A program made the translations under genes and the position numbers. A DNA stretch of 24,146 bases from a virus: positions 1-24,146 of the IMG/VR virus record IMGVR_UViG_3300042874_000062; one strand, given 5' to 3'. Of this stretch, positions 14,598 through 22,422 are shown in pieces; position 1 is the stretch's first letter; each line of letters opens with the position of its first letter. The notes beneath the pieces are model-generated. The model worked only from the letters and a program-made list of their open reading frames with translations. It searched no databases and had not been told where the DNA came from.

Positions 14598-15097
14598 AAT
14601 CTCAGGCCAGCATCGGATTCATCTATCGCTTCGAGCATCTGTCTGAGCACGGCGACGTGCTTTCGGACGACGAAAACAAGAACATCATCCCAGACCAAGG
14701 GCGTGACTACATCATTGCGGCAGCGATGCTGTTCGGCAGTCAGTTTTCGAGCTGGTACTGCGGGCTGTATGAAGGCGGGTATTCTCCACAAACCAGCGAC
14801 ACCATGGCCACCTTCGTTGCTTCTTCGACGGAGATAACCACTGCGTATTCCGAGGCCACGCGCGGACTGATTGTGCCAGATGCGCCTGGTGGCGGGTTGT
14901 ACATCAACGCTGCCACACCGCTTGTGTTTACCTTCACCGCAGCAACGACAGTGCGTGGAGGGTTCATCTCGTCCGGCAGTGTCAAGGGGGGTACGACCGG
15001 CATACTCCTGTCAGCGGTACTGGCGTCATCGCCAAAAACAGTAGCCGCTGGCGAGTCGCTGCGCGTTACCACCGGTTTTTCTATCGTATCCATCTAA
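14594..15097 (+). CDS. Probable tail/virion beta protein (167 aa)
   Basis: ATG overlaps the previous stop (ATGA), indicating coupled translation. The N-terminal part (SIGFIYRFEHLSEHGDVLSDD then NIIPDQGRDYIIAAAMLFG) is a strand-turn-helix. The remainder is Thr/Ser/Gly-rich strands (WYCGLYEGGYSP, YSEATRGLIVPDAPGG, PLVFTFTAATTVRGGFISSG, SLRVTTGFSIVSI). The layout matches the small jelly-roll proteins that decorate podovirus tails or act as fibre adaptors. No catalytic or membrane segment is seen. It begins a run of three small beta-proteins. The virion location is inferred from composition and position. Confidence 0.65.
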   Translation: MKSQASIGFIYRFEHLSEHGDVLSDDENKNIIPDQGRDYIIAAAMLFGSQFSSWYCGLYEGGYSPQTSDTMATFVASSTEITTAYSEATRGLIVPDAPGGGLYINAATPLVFTFTAATTVRGGFISSGSVKGGTTGILLSAVLASSPKTVAAGESLRVTTGFSIVSI

Positions 15098-15106
15098 GGA
15101 GCTACC

Positions 15107-15511
15107 ATGTCACTCAGTAATTTTTCAGAGAACCTCGCGTTGAACTTCTTGTTCAACACCAGCGCCGCAACCCGTCCCACTGCGTGGTACGTTCAGCTGC
15201 ATATGACCGACCCGACCGACACCGGCACGGGCGGTACGGAGCCGACGATTATCTCCAACGACTACGACCGAAAGACGCTCGGTGCCACCGGCCTCACCAC
15301 GGCCACCACGGGGACGAACAACAACCCCGCTGCAGTATCGTGGACTGCCAACGCCGGTGCTGCTACATACACCTTTACCCACATATCGATTTGGGACGCC
15401 GTGACCGTCGGAAACTGCCTTGGCGTTGGCCCGCTGGCCGCGCCTGAACTCGTCGCCGCAGGGGGCGTGCTCACCATCCCAATCGGCAAGCTCATTGCCA
15501 CCCTGGATTAA
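15107..15511 (+). CDS. Tail fibre protein, Gp80-like small beta protein (134 aa)
   Basis: The start follows AAGGAG that overlaps the previous gene's TAA stop. The N-terminal helix (NFSENLALNFLFN), then WYVQLHMTDPTDTGTGGTEP and a YDRKTLGATG strand, matches the layout of small phage tail-fibre proteins of the Gp80 type, in which a helix is followed by a Y/W-x-x-L-H-x-x-D-P motif. The C-terminal half is beta-rich (YTFTHISIWDAVTVGNCLGVGPL). Such proteins are minor tail components often found beside receptor-binding proteins. There is no catalytic motif. The family assignment rests on motif recognition only. Confidence 0.7.
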   Translation: MSLSNFSENLALNFLFNTSAATRPTAWYVQLHMTDPTDTGTGGTEPTIISNDYDRKTLGATGLTTATTGTNNNPAAVSWTANAGAATYTFTHISIWDAVTVGNCLGVGPLAAPELVAAGGVLTIPIGKLIATLD

Positions 15512-15520
15512 GGAGAAACC

Positions 15521-15964
15521 ATGTCGCTCAAAATCTCAACCGGGGTGCGTGACCACCTTCTCGTGACGGGTTCGTTCAAGGCGGCAGTAGATGGCGGCGT
15601 GATCCGTGTCTACAACGGCACGCCTCCGGCCACTGCTGACGCGGCGCTGGCAGGAAATACCCTGCTCGTGACTATTTCCAATAACTCCGCAGGTACTGGC
15701 ATCACAATGGATTCCGCGTCAGCGAGCGGCGTGCTCGGCAAGAATCCGGCGGAAGTGTGGAGCGGAACGGTTGTGGCTAATGGAACCCCGACGTTCTACC
15801 GGTATTCATCGCTGACCGACGACTTCCTGCTCAGCACGACAGCCAAGCGTGTGCAGGGCACAACAGGCTCAGCCGGGTTCGACCTCAACTTTGCCAATAC
15901 GACGTTTACAGTCAGCGAAGTGAAGCGCATCGACACCTACGATATCGCGCAGCCAACTGCGTAA
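15521..15964 (+). CDS. Small virion structural protein (147 aa)
   Basis: It starts at an ATG after TAAGGAG. A helix (RDHLLVTGSFKAAVDGG) precedes a strand (VIRVYNGTPPATADAALAGNTLLVTIS), then WSGTVVANGTPTFYRY, VQGTTGSAGFDLNF and a C-terminal VSEVKRIDTYDIAQP strand. This strand order with the G-V-I-R-V-Y-N/S-G-x-x-P motif recurs in small structural proteins of many podo- and siphophages, which I recognise as a widespread but unnamed virion family. It is beta-sandwich-like, with no membrane segment. It is located between a tail-fibre-like gene and an RCC1-repeat gene, so a tail accessory role is likely. Confidence 0.7.
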   Translation: MSLKISTGVRDHLLVTGSFKAAVDGGVIRVYNGTPPATADAALAGNTLLVTISNNSAGTGITMDSASASGVLGKNPAEVWSGTVVANGTPTFYRYSSLTDDFLLSTTAKRVQGTTGSAGFDLNFANTTFTVSEVKRIDTYDIAQPTA

Positions 15965-15976
15965 GGAGCCTGTAGC

Positions 15977-17089
15977 GTGCCGATCGTAGACATATACTTT
16001 AGCGGTAAAGTTGCGGCGCTAGACGATCCGGCACCGGACGATCCAAATAATAGGCTTTTGCTGCAGGATACTGACGTATTAAAGATGTACAGCGGCGAAG
16101 ACCTGGTTTATGTGATCCGCACAGCCGGGTCGCTGTGGGTAGCGGCGCGCAACGCTGCCCACGCAGCAGGAATCGGGGAGACATCTGTGGGCGTAGATCA
16201 GCTTACGCTGGTCCAGATTGGTAGCGATACGTGGGCGGCTATCGCTACGAACGGACGTAATACATACGGAATCAAGAGCGACGGTACGCTGTGGTTTTGG
16301 GGCGAGAACACGGAAGGGTACCACGGGGTTGGGGACTCGCTGCCACGCTACAGCCCGGCGCAGGTAGGCGCCTCGTCTGATTGGGCGACTGTTGCGTTTG
16401 ATGGTTCCACGGCGCTTTTCGTCAAGACCACCGGAACGCTGTGGGGTGTCGGCTCAAACTTGTCCGGCAATCTCGGCCTGGGGCACAACAGCCAGGTTCT
16501 TTCCGTCACGCAGATAGGAACTGATTCAGACTGGGCTGCGGTAGATACTGCTGGGCACACGCTGGCCGTAAAAAGCGATGGGACTTTGTGGTCATCCGGC
16601 CAGGGAACAGAGTTCCAGTTAGGGTACGGCACGGTAAACACGAACGTGTTTTCGCAGGCAGGGGTGGATTCGGACTGGTCGGCAGTTAGTATCACGGGGC
16701 GCGTATCGTACGCCGTTAAAACGGACGGTAGTGTGTATACTTGCGGGAGCAGCTTCCAAGGCCTACTCGGGCTTGGGAATTCCATTACCGAGCAACAAGG
16801 ATTTGTGCGCGTCGGCACTGATTTATGGAAGAGTATCGTCGTTGGCGTTAGTTGTGTGGTAGGGATAAGGGATGACAACGCGATCTATGGGTGGGGGTCA
16901 GATAGTTTTTTTGACTATTACCCACTCGGTTCCGGTACCGGTGCGGACTATCTTTACGTGCCTTTCCCTCTCCCGTTGGGGCCAGGTGTATTGGTTAGCA
17001 ACAACCAATATTCTGGCGCGTACTACGCCATCGGCGTAGTGGTTTCGGCGTTCTGGGCCAATTTTCATGGGCAGCGAGAGTCTACATGA
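15977..17089 (+). CDS. RCC1-repeat beta-propeller protein, probable tail fibre or receptor-binding component
   Basis: The GTG at 15977 is supported by AGGAG at 15964-15968. A short N-terminal virion-attachment-like segment (residues 1-45) is followed by about six repeated blades of RCC1/BLIP-II type, roughly 50 residues apart. They show as TAGSLW (49-54), SDGTLWFWG (101-109), TTGTLWGVGSNLSGNLGLG (151-169), SDGTLWSSG (200-208), TDGSVYTCGSSFQGLLGLG (249-267) and NAIYGWGS (301-308), each preceded by a D/S-W-x-x-V/I strand. Such propellers bind proteins or glycans. In a phage tail cluster, surface receptor binding is the natural role, but this is inference. Codon choice is less G/C-biased than in the capsid genes. 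Confidence 0.7.
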   Translation: MPIVDIYFSGKVAALDDPAPDDPNNRLLLQDTDVLKMYSGEDLVYVIRTAGSLWVAARNAAHAAGIGETSVGVDQLTLVQIGSDTWAAIATNGRNTYGIKSDGTLWFWGENTEGYHGVGDSLPRYSPAQVGASSDWATVAFDGSTALFVKTTGTLWGVGSNLSGNLGLGHNSQVLSVTQIGTDSDWAAVDTAGHTLAVKSDGTLWSSGQGTEFQLGYGTVNTNVFSQAGVDSDWSAVSITGRVSYAVKTDGSVYTCGSSFQGLLGLGNSITEQQGFVRVGTDLWKSIVVGVSCVVGIRDDNAIYGWGSDSFFDYYPLGSGTGADYLYVPFPLPLGPGVLVSNNQYSGAYYAIGVVVSAFWANFHGQREST

Positions 17090-18567
17090 CAATCAATGCA
17101 GACAGCCAACGAAGCCTGAATTTGGTAACGTTCGCCAAGCAAAAGATGCGGCTGATAAAATCGCTCGGACTCTCTGTCAAGAGGTACATACTAAACGGGT
17201 ATAACATCTCACTGCTGGCGATAGACGGTATAGAAAAGATAAGCATTACCGCCCCGCCGGGTGCTGTTGTTTGTAGCCACACAGGTAGTGTTCATGCGTA
17301 TTACTACGCCGACCAATATGGGGGAGACTTCTTTGAGGCGACTACAAGAGACGCCTCGGCGGGGTTTGTTCCGTTAATCCCATTTAGCGGAGACGGGGAC
17401 ATGATACACCTTAGTGGCGCGGGTTTTTCTGCACCACTGAATGCGTATGGGGTACTCACTGGCTCATGGTACGCCCCGCGCCCAGACATACCTGAAAAAC
17501 ATGATTCCCCTAATGGGTACATAGCAGCCGCTTTTATTATGGCTGCGACTACTCCAGACCTGAACCCAGGTTCCGGGTACGCGCTAATGCGCGGTAGAGT
17601 GGCCCATGTACTAGCTGCCAGTAATACCGCCCACACAGATTTTGTCGTCAATGTAATGCGGAACTCTTTGCAGGCCGATATTAGGTATGACCTTACAGCT
17701 CAGTATACCGGGTACAATGGCCACAGTGTGTTTATCCGTCCTGTGTGGGGAGAAAGCGCTTCTGTAGGTTTTAGCTTTCACCTCGGAGACCCGCTGTATC
17801 CTGGCGGAATGTGCTCGACCACAGCGGGTGCCGTCAGAGTGCAAGTGGTGTACCAGGAGATAACTCCATCACCACTTGCCATTACTTACGCCGCGTTCGT
17901 TGGTTCGGTAACGCAGGAAACTATAGCCACCGCAATGGGGCTGGCCACTCCCTGTGTTTCTGGGGATGACGGACTCACACTAGATTATGCCTTGGGAAAT
18001 CTGCTGGGGGCATGGCCTGTACCGATGGCCCCGTACGAGCAGGGCAGGTTTTCATATGGTGTGTATGATATATGTTGCTGGGGGCCAGTACCTGCTGGCG
18101 GAATAAAAGGCATCGTGTTTTCGTTCGACGGCACGGCTACCGTTAAGAGCGTCATACTTCCTGCGTACAACAGCGCCACGCAACGCCCGGTAATAACAGA
18201 GGTGTCGCCTGGCTGGTACTGCTGCGAAGTTCATGACTATTCAGTAGGGGCTGTTGTGGCGGTGTATTACGGAAACCCCATAGACTCTCCAGGATGGGGT
18301 TCAATAGTCCTTCCTGCCGGCAAAGTTGTTGGCTTCAGCACCGTTTTAGCTTCTGCTGACCGCACGGTGGCAACAGCTATTGTGTACGACAGTACCTCTG
18401 GATTGACTATCTTGCATGAGTACGACACGAGTAAAGCTGCTGGTTGGACACAGCGCGGTAAAGTAGCAACTGGGGAGCTGTCTGTCGCTGCTGCCGCCGT
18501 GTTTGGTACGCACGAGTACGCCGCAGCAGGTGCGAACGATTCACCGGTGCGGCTTTTGCAGCCGTAG
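17086..18567 (+). CDS. Unrecognised tail-cluster protein (493 aa), probable fibre/receptor module
   Basis: ATGA overlap with the RCC1 gene. It is a beta-rich, aromatic-rich protein (many Tyr, Trp, Gly) without charged coiled coils; the N-terminal 40 residues are more basic and helical (FAKQKMRLIKSLGLSVKRYI), like an anchoring segment. The middle has Cys pairs (CWGP, YDICCW, WYCCEVHDY), notable for a virion protein. The C-terminal 80 residues (SADRTVATAIVYD to NDSPVRLLQP) resemble a single propeller-type blade or beta-sandwich. Codon use differs from the head genes: ATA appears five times in the first 60 codons, with AGG, CTA and GGG. This suggests recent acquisition, as expected for host-range modules. 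Function is not recognised. Confidence 0.6.
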   Translation: MTINADSQRSLNLVTFAKQKMRLIKSLGLSVKRYILNGYNISLLAIDGIEKISITAPPGAVVCSHTGSVHAYYYADQYGGDFFEATTRDASAGFVPLIPFSGDGDMIHLSGAGFSAPLNAYGVLTGSWYAPRPDIPEKHDSPNGYIAAAFIMAATTPDLNPGSGYALMRGRVAHVLAASNTAHTDFVVNVMRNSLQADIRYDLTAQYTGYNGHSVFIRPVWGESASVGFSFHLGDPLYPGGMCSTTAGAVRVQVVYQEITPSPLAITYAAFVGSVTQETIATAMGLATPCVSGDDGLTLDYALGNLLGAWPVPMAPYEQGRFSYGVYDICCWGPVPAGGIKGIVFSFDGTATVKSVILPAYNSATQRPVITEVSPGWYCCEVHDYSVGAVVAVYYGNPIDSPGWGSIVLPAGKVVGFSTVLASADRTVATAIVYDSTSGLTILHEYDTSKAAGWTQRGKVATGELSVAAAAVFGTHEYAAAGANDSPVRLLQP

Positions 18568-18575
18568 CATAAGCC

Positions 18576-20867
18576 ATGACAAGACTCATAAAAGATGTAG
18601 CGAACTCGTACATTGGCGGAACCCTTGGCTCGCCGGGCACTCCGTTTGTCCCAGCCACACCCGGAGGCTGGGTGCAAGTGCCTACCGTAGTTTGCCCGTC
18701 TAGCACAGGGCAAACTACTAGGTTTGTTGACGTATACCCTGGTGGCCCCGACCTGCTTACCCAGCTTGGGTATCCACCTGGCAGTACCGCGTTCCAAGGC
18801 AGCATTTTGAGTATTACCGACGTGCGCAATTCCGCTGGTGTCTACCAGTATACCCGGTACCTAGTCTTACTAACCACTGCGTCTCCGTGTTATACCACAA
18901 CCCAGGCGGTATACGTACAACCAACGGCAGCCATCCCCGCTGTCCCCGCCGTCCCCCCGACAGAAGCACAGATTAACGTCTCTCTCAACGTCGGCTGGAA
19001 CAGCTACGCGAGCAGCATTGGCAAGCTCGACGCCGGGAAATATCTGAGCTACACCATCAAGTCAGGCACGACCGGTGCCCTGCTGGCGGTCGGGTATGCG
19101 GGAATGGAAGGAAGCCCGATCAGCTCGTTCACGCACGGCCTGATGACCGACATTTCTGCGATACAAGTGTTCGAGGCTGGTGTGGTCGTGGCGACGATTG
19201 CAGCGAATGCGCCGGGCTTGCAGCTACGCATAGCGCGGCTGACTGACGGCAGCATTGTCTACGCGACCGACAGCGGCGTGGTCTACACCAGCACGGCTCC
19301 GGCGTACCTTCCGTCCGAAGACCTGTACGTCTACGGGATGCTGTACTCGGGCTACGACGAAGTATCGTCAGCCGAGTTTGTGACTGCCGGCCTGGTAGCT
19401 GAAACGACGGCCACAATAGCCGGGGCCGGGTCATTGTCAGCAAGGCCGGCGCAGTTTGTAGAAGCCAGCATCAGCGGCTCCGGATCGTTCATCGCATCGC
19501 TATTCACGACAGCGAATATCAACGGAGCGGGCGCTTTTTCCGCAGTGGTGGAGCGAGCAACTGAAAGCAGCATCGCGGGTACCGGAAACTTCTGGGTATA
19601 CGCGGAAGCATCCAGGCCACCAACAGCAACGATTGCAGGTGTTTGCTCGCTGGGTGCCTCGCCGTTCCCCACAGGGGTCATCGCGGGCATCGGCTCGTTG
19701 TCCGCCTTCACCAGTGGGTCGCAGTCAGTGACAATTTCAGGTATTTCCCACCTGACAATCGAAGCCTATCAAGGGCAGCTGACTGAATCGACGGTTTCCG
19801 GGATAGGAAAACTGCTCACGTTCGCCGATGTCGGCGGTCGTGGTTATGGCGAATTGCTGCCGTTCGTTGGGGTTGGAGGGGACACCAACTACATACAGGG
19901 ATACGGGACACTGCCGCTGTTTGTCAGCGGCGCGACCAATGGCCAGTCTGACTATGTCCCGCCAGAACTTAATCGAGGCTACGGCGACCTTCCGAACATC
20001 GTAGGGTTTGCGCAAGCTGTTGATATTGGTATCGGCACAGGCTCGGCGGAACTGTCGGCATTTGTCGGTTTGGCCGGTGACTACGACTACGGTTTTGCCA
20101 GCGGCAATTTGCCGATGCTCGTAGGTACAGGCTACGGCGGATTTATCGCCGATGACGAGATGGCGCTGTTTAGCCCGGTGCTCGGCTCGTCATCGATTAC
20201 GCAGCAGATTGACTTGGTGATGATCCTCACCAGCTCCGGCCAGCTGACTTCTGTGCTGAGCATGACGCGTGAGCAAGCACTGGAGTTGCTGTCCGCGCTA
20301 GAGCAGTCGAGCAGCTTCTCGCTGCTGGGCGGGTATGTGATGAGTTTGCTGTCTGACGCACGGGGGGCTTCGCTCGAATCGTTCAGCGTCAATAACCGGG
20401 CAGACCTCTATGACGGAGGTGTGGTGTGGGTGGTGAACCTCGACACCAACGCCTCGACGCAGTATGAGCAGTACGGGTTCAACAGCTTCTTCCGGCGTGG
20501 CAACGACTACTATGGCGTAGCGAACGATGGCATCTACAAGCTGTCCGGCGACACGGACAACGGTGAGCCGATCAGCGCGCTGATCGACTTCGAGAACTCC
20601 AATCTGGGGAGCACGCAAGCCAAGAGAATGTCGGACGTGTACATCGCGGCGTCTGGTAGCTCGCTTATACTGAAAGTAGTGACAGCAGGGCGTGTCAGCT
20701 ACTACAATACGCGTTGGAGCGGGGCTGAGATGAAGAACCAGCGCGCGCACCTCGGAAAAGGGCTGCAAAGCGTCTACTGGCAGGCTGGACTGAGCAATCA
20801 GGACGGTGCGGATTTTGAGGTGTCAGGGCTGGAGTTCCTACCTATCGTGACACAGCGGAGAACATGA
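18576..20867 (+). CDS. Large tail protein with two periodic repeat arrays and conserved C-terminal domain (763 aa)
   Basis: The ATG lies nine bases after the previous stop, with no good ribosome site. Domains: residues 1-112, a beta-rich N-terminal module; 113-130, a Pro/Ala/Val hinge (PTAAIPAVPAVPPTE); 131-270, a beta domain; 281-415, eight copies of an I/V-A/S-G-x-G-x-L/F unit spaced 16-20 residues apart; 422-517, five G-x-G-x-L-P-x-F/L-V-G units; 540-600, helical. From 610 to the end is a module I recognise from podovirus tail proteins (WVVNLDTNASTQYEQYGFNSF, YYGVANDGIYKLSGDTDNG, then KRMSDVYI and KGLQSVYWQAGLSNQDGADF). Architecture suggests a long structural fibre or host-interaction protein. 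No depolymerase catalytic triad could be identified. Confidence 0.7.
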   Translation: MTRLIKDVANSYIGGTLGSPGTPFVPATPGGWVQVPTVVCPSSTGQTTRFVDVYPGGPDLLTQLGYPPGSTAFQGSILSITDVRNSAGVYQYTRYLVLLTTASPCYTTTQAVYVQPTAAIPAVPAVPPTEAQINVSLNVGWNSYASSIGKLDAGKYLSYTIKSGTTGALLAVGYAGMEGSPISSFTHGLMTDISAIQVFEAGVVVATIAANAPGLQLRIARLTDGSIVYATDSGVVYTSTAPAYLPSEDLYVYGMLYSGYDEVSSAEFVTAGLVAETTATIAGAGSLSARPAQFVEASISGSGSFIASLFTTANINGAGAFSAVVERATESSIAGTGNFWVYAEASRPPTATIAGVCSLGASPFPTGVIAGIGSLSAFTSGSQSVTISGISHLTIEAYQGQLTESTVSGIGKLLTFADVGGRGYGELLPFVGVGGDTNYIQGYGTLPLFVSGATNGQSDYVPPELNRGYGDLPNIVGFAQAVDIGIGTGSAELSAFVGLAGDYDYGFASGNLPMLVGTGYGGFIADDEMALFSPVLGSSSITQQIDLVMILTSSGQLTSVLSMTREQALELLSALEQSSSFSLLGGYVMSLLSDARGASLESFSVNNRADLYDGGVVWVVNLDTNASTQYEQYGFNSFFRRGNDYYGVANDGIYKLSGDTDNGEPISALIDFENSNLGSTQAKRMSDVYIAASGSSLILKVVTAGRVSYYNTRWSGAEMKNQRAHLGKGLQSVYWQAGLSNQDGADFEVSGLEFLPIVTQRRT
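18687..18718 (+). repeat. Perfect 11-bp inverted repeat inside a coding region
   Basis: GTAGTTTGCCC (18687-18697) and its exact reverse complement GGGCAAACTAC (18708-18718) flank a 10-base spacer. It lies in codons 38-48 of the 763-residue tail gene. No T-run follows, and no second copy was noticed elsewhere in the window. Confidence 0.7.
19416..19823 (+). repeat. Imperfect coding repeat array A (eight I-A-G-x-G units)
   Basis: Codes for residues 281-415 of the 763-residue tail protein. Units include IAGAGSLSA, ISGSGSFIA, INGAGAFSA, IAGTGNFWV, IAGVCSLGA, IAGIGSLSA, ISGISHLTI and VSGIGKLLT, at 16-20 residue spacing. The repeat is visible at the protein level; DNA identity between units is low. 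Confidence 0.75.
19839..20126 (+). repeat. Imperfect coding repeat array B (five GYG-x-LP-x-FVG units)
   Basis: Codes for residues 422-517 of the 763-residue tail protein, directly after array A. Units are RGYGELLPFVG, QGYGTLPLFVS, RGYGDLPNIVG, GTGSAELSAFVG and FASGNLPMLVG. It is a different consensus from array A and points to a second repeated beta structure. Confidence 0.7.
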
Positions 20868-20868
20868 T

Positions 20869-21834
20869 ATGGCGGCGTCTGACGAGTTTGTATCGCTCAT
20901 AATCAGCAACGCACTGGAGACAGCAGATAAAGCTGTCAGCGATGCGAACATCGCTGCGCAGGCGACAGTGGCAGCATCGAACGGGTACTCTACAGGCGTG
21001 TTGATACCTGCGACACACACCATCACAGCGATTGAACCAGTAGTACCCGAAGTCGAGAACTCCACCTACACGTATGAAGCGCAACGTGACCAGTTGATCG
21101 CGTTACTGTCTGACCAGCTGGCGGATTTCTACGTGCTGTATTACCCGCTACAGTCCGATGCGTTTGACGAGGCGACTACATGGCTGGTCAACTCGATCAC
21201 GCTCGGGGGCACAGGGATTAACCCTTCGGTCGAAGCGCAAATCTGGCAGCGTGGGCGTGACCGGATTGTGCTCGATGGGTTGCGTGCCGAGTCGCAGACG
21301 TTCAACGAGTTCGCCAGCAGGGGGTTCATCCTCCCCGCCGGGGCGATGGCTGCCCGGCTCCAAGACGACCGCTTTGTGCAGCTGACCAAGACGCAAGAAC
21401 TGTCACGGGACGTGGCAATCAAGCAAGCAGACATCGAGGTCGAGAATCTACGGTTTGCTGTAGATCAGGCGATCAAGTCCCGTATAGCGGCGATGGGTGC
21501 GGCGACCGACTACATCCGTGCGTTGATGAGCGCCCCGGATACGGCAGCGCGGGTAGCATCGATTAATTCCGACGCCAAAGCCCGGATGCTGTCGGCAACT
21601 GCTGACCTGTACCGTGCGCGCCTGTCTCGTGACGAGCTGGCAATCCAGTTGGCGACAACGAATACACAGCAGGCCACACAGATACAAGGGATTGCGGTCG
21701 ATGGGTTCTACAAGGGGCTGCAGGCGAGGGTGAGTGCCTCTGCGAGTGCAGCGGATGTGTATGGCCGCACAGCGGCAGCAGCGCTGTCGTCCCTCACTTC
21801 TGTGGCTGGTACAACAACCAGCGCGTTCAGTTAA
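20869..21834 (+). CDS. Tail-associated helical protein (321 aa)
   Basis: The ATG lies one base after the previous stop. Mainly helical with Ala, Gln, Asp and Arg: ALETADKAVSDANIAAQATVAASNG at the N-terminus, a middle with YEAQRDQLIALLSDQLADFYVLYYPLQSDAFDEATTWL, a hinge-like GFILPAGAMAARLQ (about 160-173), and a long C-terminal helix from DVAIKQADIEVENLRF to the end, which is Ala/Ser/Thr-rich. It has no membrane segment and no enzyme motif. It directly follows the 763-residue tail protein, whose conserved C-terminal domain commonly precedes a helical protein of this kind in podovirus tail clusters. A structural or fibre-attachment role is inferred. Codons are again G/C-ending like the head genes. 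Confidence 0.65.
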   Translation: MAASDEFVSLIISNALETADKAVSDANIAAQATVAASNGYSTGVLIPATHTITAIEPVVPEVENSTYTYEAQRDQLIALLSDQLADFYVLYYPLQSDAFDEATTWLVNSITLGGTGINPSVEAQIWQRGRDRIVLDGLRAESQTFNEFASRGFILPAGAMAARLQDDRFVQLTKTQELSRDVAIKQADIEVENLRFAVDQAIKSRIAAMGAATDYIRALMSAPDTAARVASINSDAKARMLSATADLYRARLSRDELAIQLATTNTQQATQIQGIAVDGFYKGLQARVSASASAADVYGRTAAAALSSLTSVAGTTTSAFS

Positions 21835-21930
21835 TATACGGAGAACACCGCAAACACCAAGGTGTAGTAGTAGCGCACCTCCCGGCAGGCACGGGAGGAT
21901 TGGAACAAACAAACCTGAGAGGAACCAAAA
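21835..21930 (+). promoter_or_regulatory. 96-base structured intergenic leader
   Basis: This is the longest clear gap in the tail region. It holds a perfect 7-bp hairpin, CCTCCCG / CGGGAGG (21878-21898, 7-base loop). Weaker alternatives are CACC/GGTG (21855-21864) and AGGTG/CACCT (21860-21880), the latter sharing bases with the strong stem. A GAGAGGA ribosome site (21917-21923) precedes ATG 21931. There is no T-run, so it is not a simple terminator. No promoter consensus is convincing. Confidence 0.45.
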
Positions 21931-22422
21931 ATGCCCATAGCATCCACTGATATTGATTACCTGCTTTCCGGTGGCGCCGCCAACAGCGACCCGGCACTTT
22001 CACTTGGCGGGGCGAAATCCTCGGTCAATGTTGTCACCGACACGTTGTTCGACGACGTGACCAGTGCCGAAGCATCCGCCGGAGACACTGAGTACCGCTG
22101 CATCTACGTGCAGAACAGCCATGGCTCGCTTACGCTGTTGACGGCCAGAGTATTCATCCAGGCCAACACGACCGGCAGCCGCATCGACATCGCGCTGGGC
22201 GGCGAAGGTGTCAACGGAACAGCGGAGACAGTCGCCAATGAAAACACCGCGCCGGTCGGCGAGACGTTCAGCCAGCCGGTCGATTATGCAGGCGGGCTTG
22301 CTCTGGGAGACTTAGCCCCCAGTGACTTTTTCCCGGTATGGGTGCGCCGCACGATCCCCGCTGCCGCTGGCTCAGCAACTGACACCTACACCCTGCGTGT
22401 CCAGGGCGAGACCAACCCGTAA
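21931..22422 (+). CDS. Small virion structural protein (163 aa)
   Basis: The start follows GAGAGGA at 21917. The N-terminus (STDIDYLLSGGAANSDPALSLGGAKSS) is a polar arm; then a beta-sandwich is suggested by TEYRCIYVQNSHGSLTLLTARVFIQANTTGSRIDIALGG and FFPVWVRRTIPAAAGSATDTYTLRVQGE. The Y-R-C-I-Y-V-x-N motif and final W-V-R-R-T-I-P strand recur in small tail or capsid fibre proteins of many phages; I recognise the pattern without a formal name. It follows a 96-base structured leader and is separated from the upstream tail genes by it, so it may be separately regulated. There is no catalytic motif. Confidence 0.65.
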   Translation: MPIASTDIDYLLSGGAANSDPALSLGGAKSSVNVVTDTLFDDVTSAEASAGDTEYRCIYVQNSHGSLTLLTARVFIQANTTGSRIDIALGGEGVNGTAETVANENTAPVGETFSQPVDYAGGLALGDLAPSDFFPVWVRRTIPAAAGSATDTYTLRVQGETNP

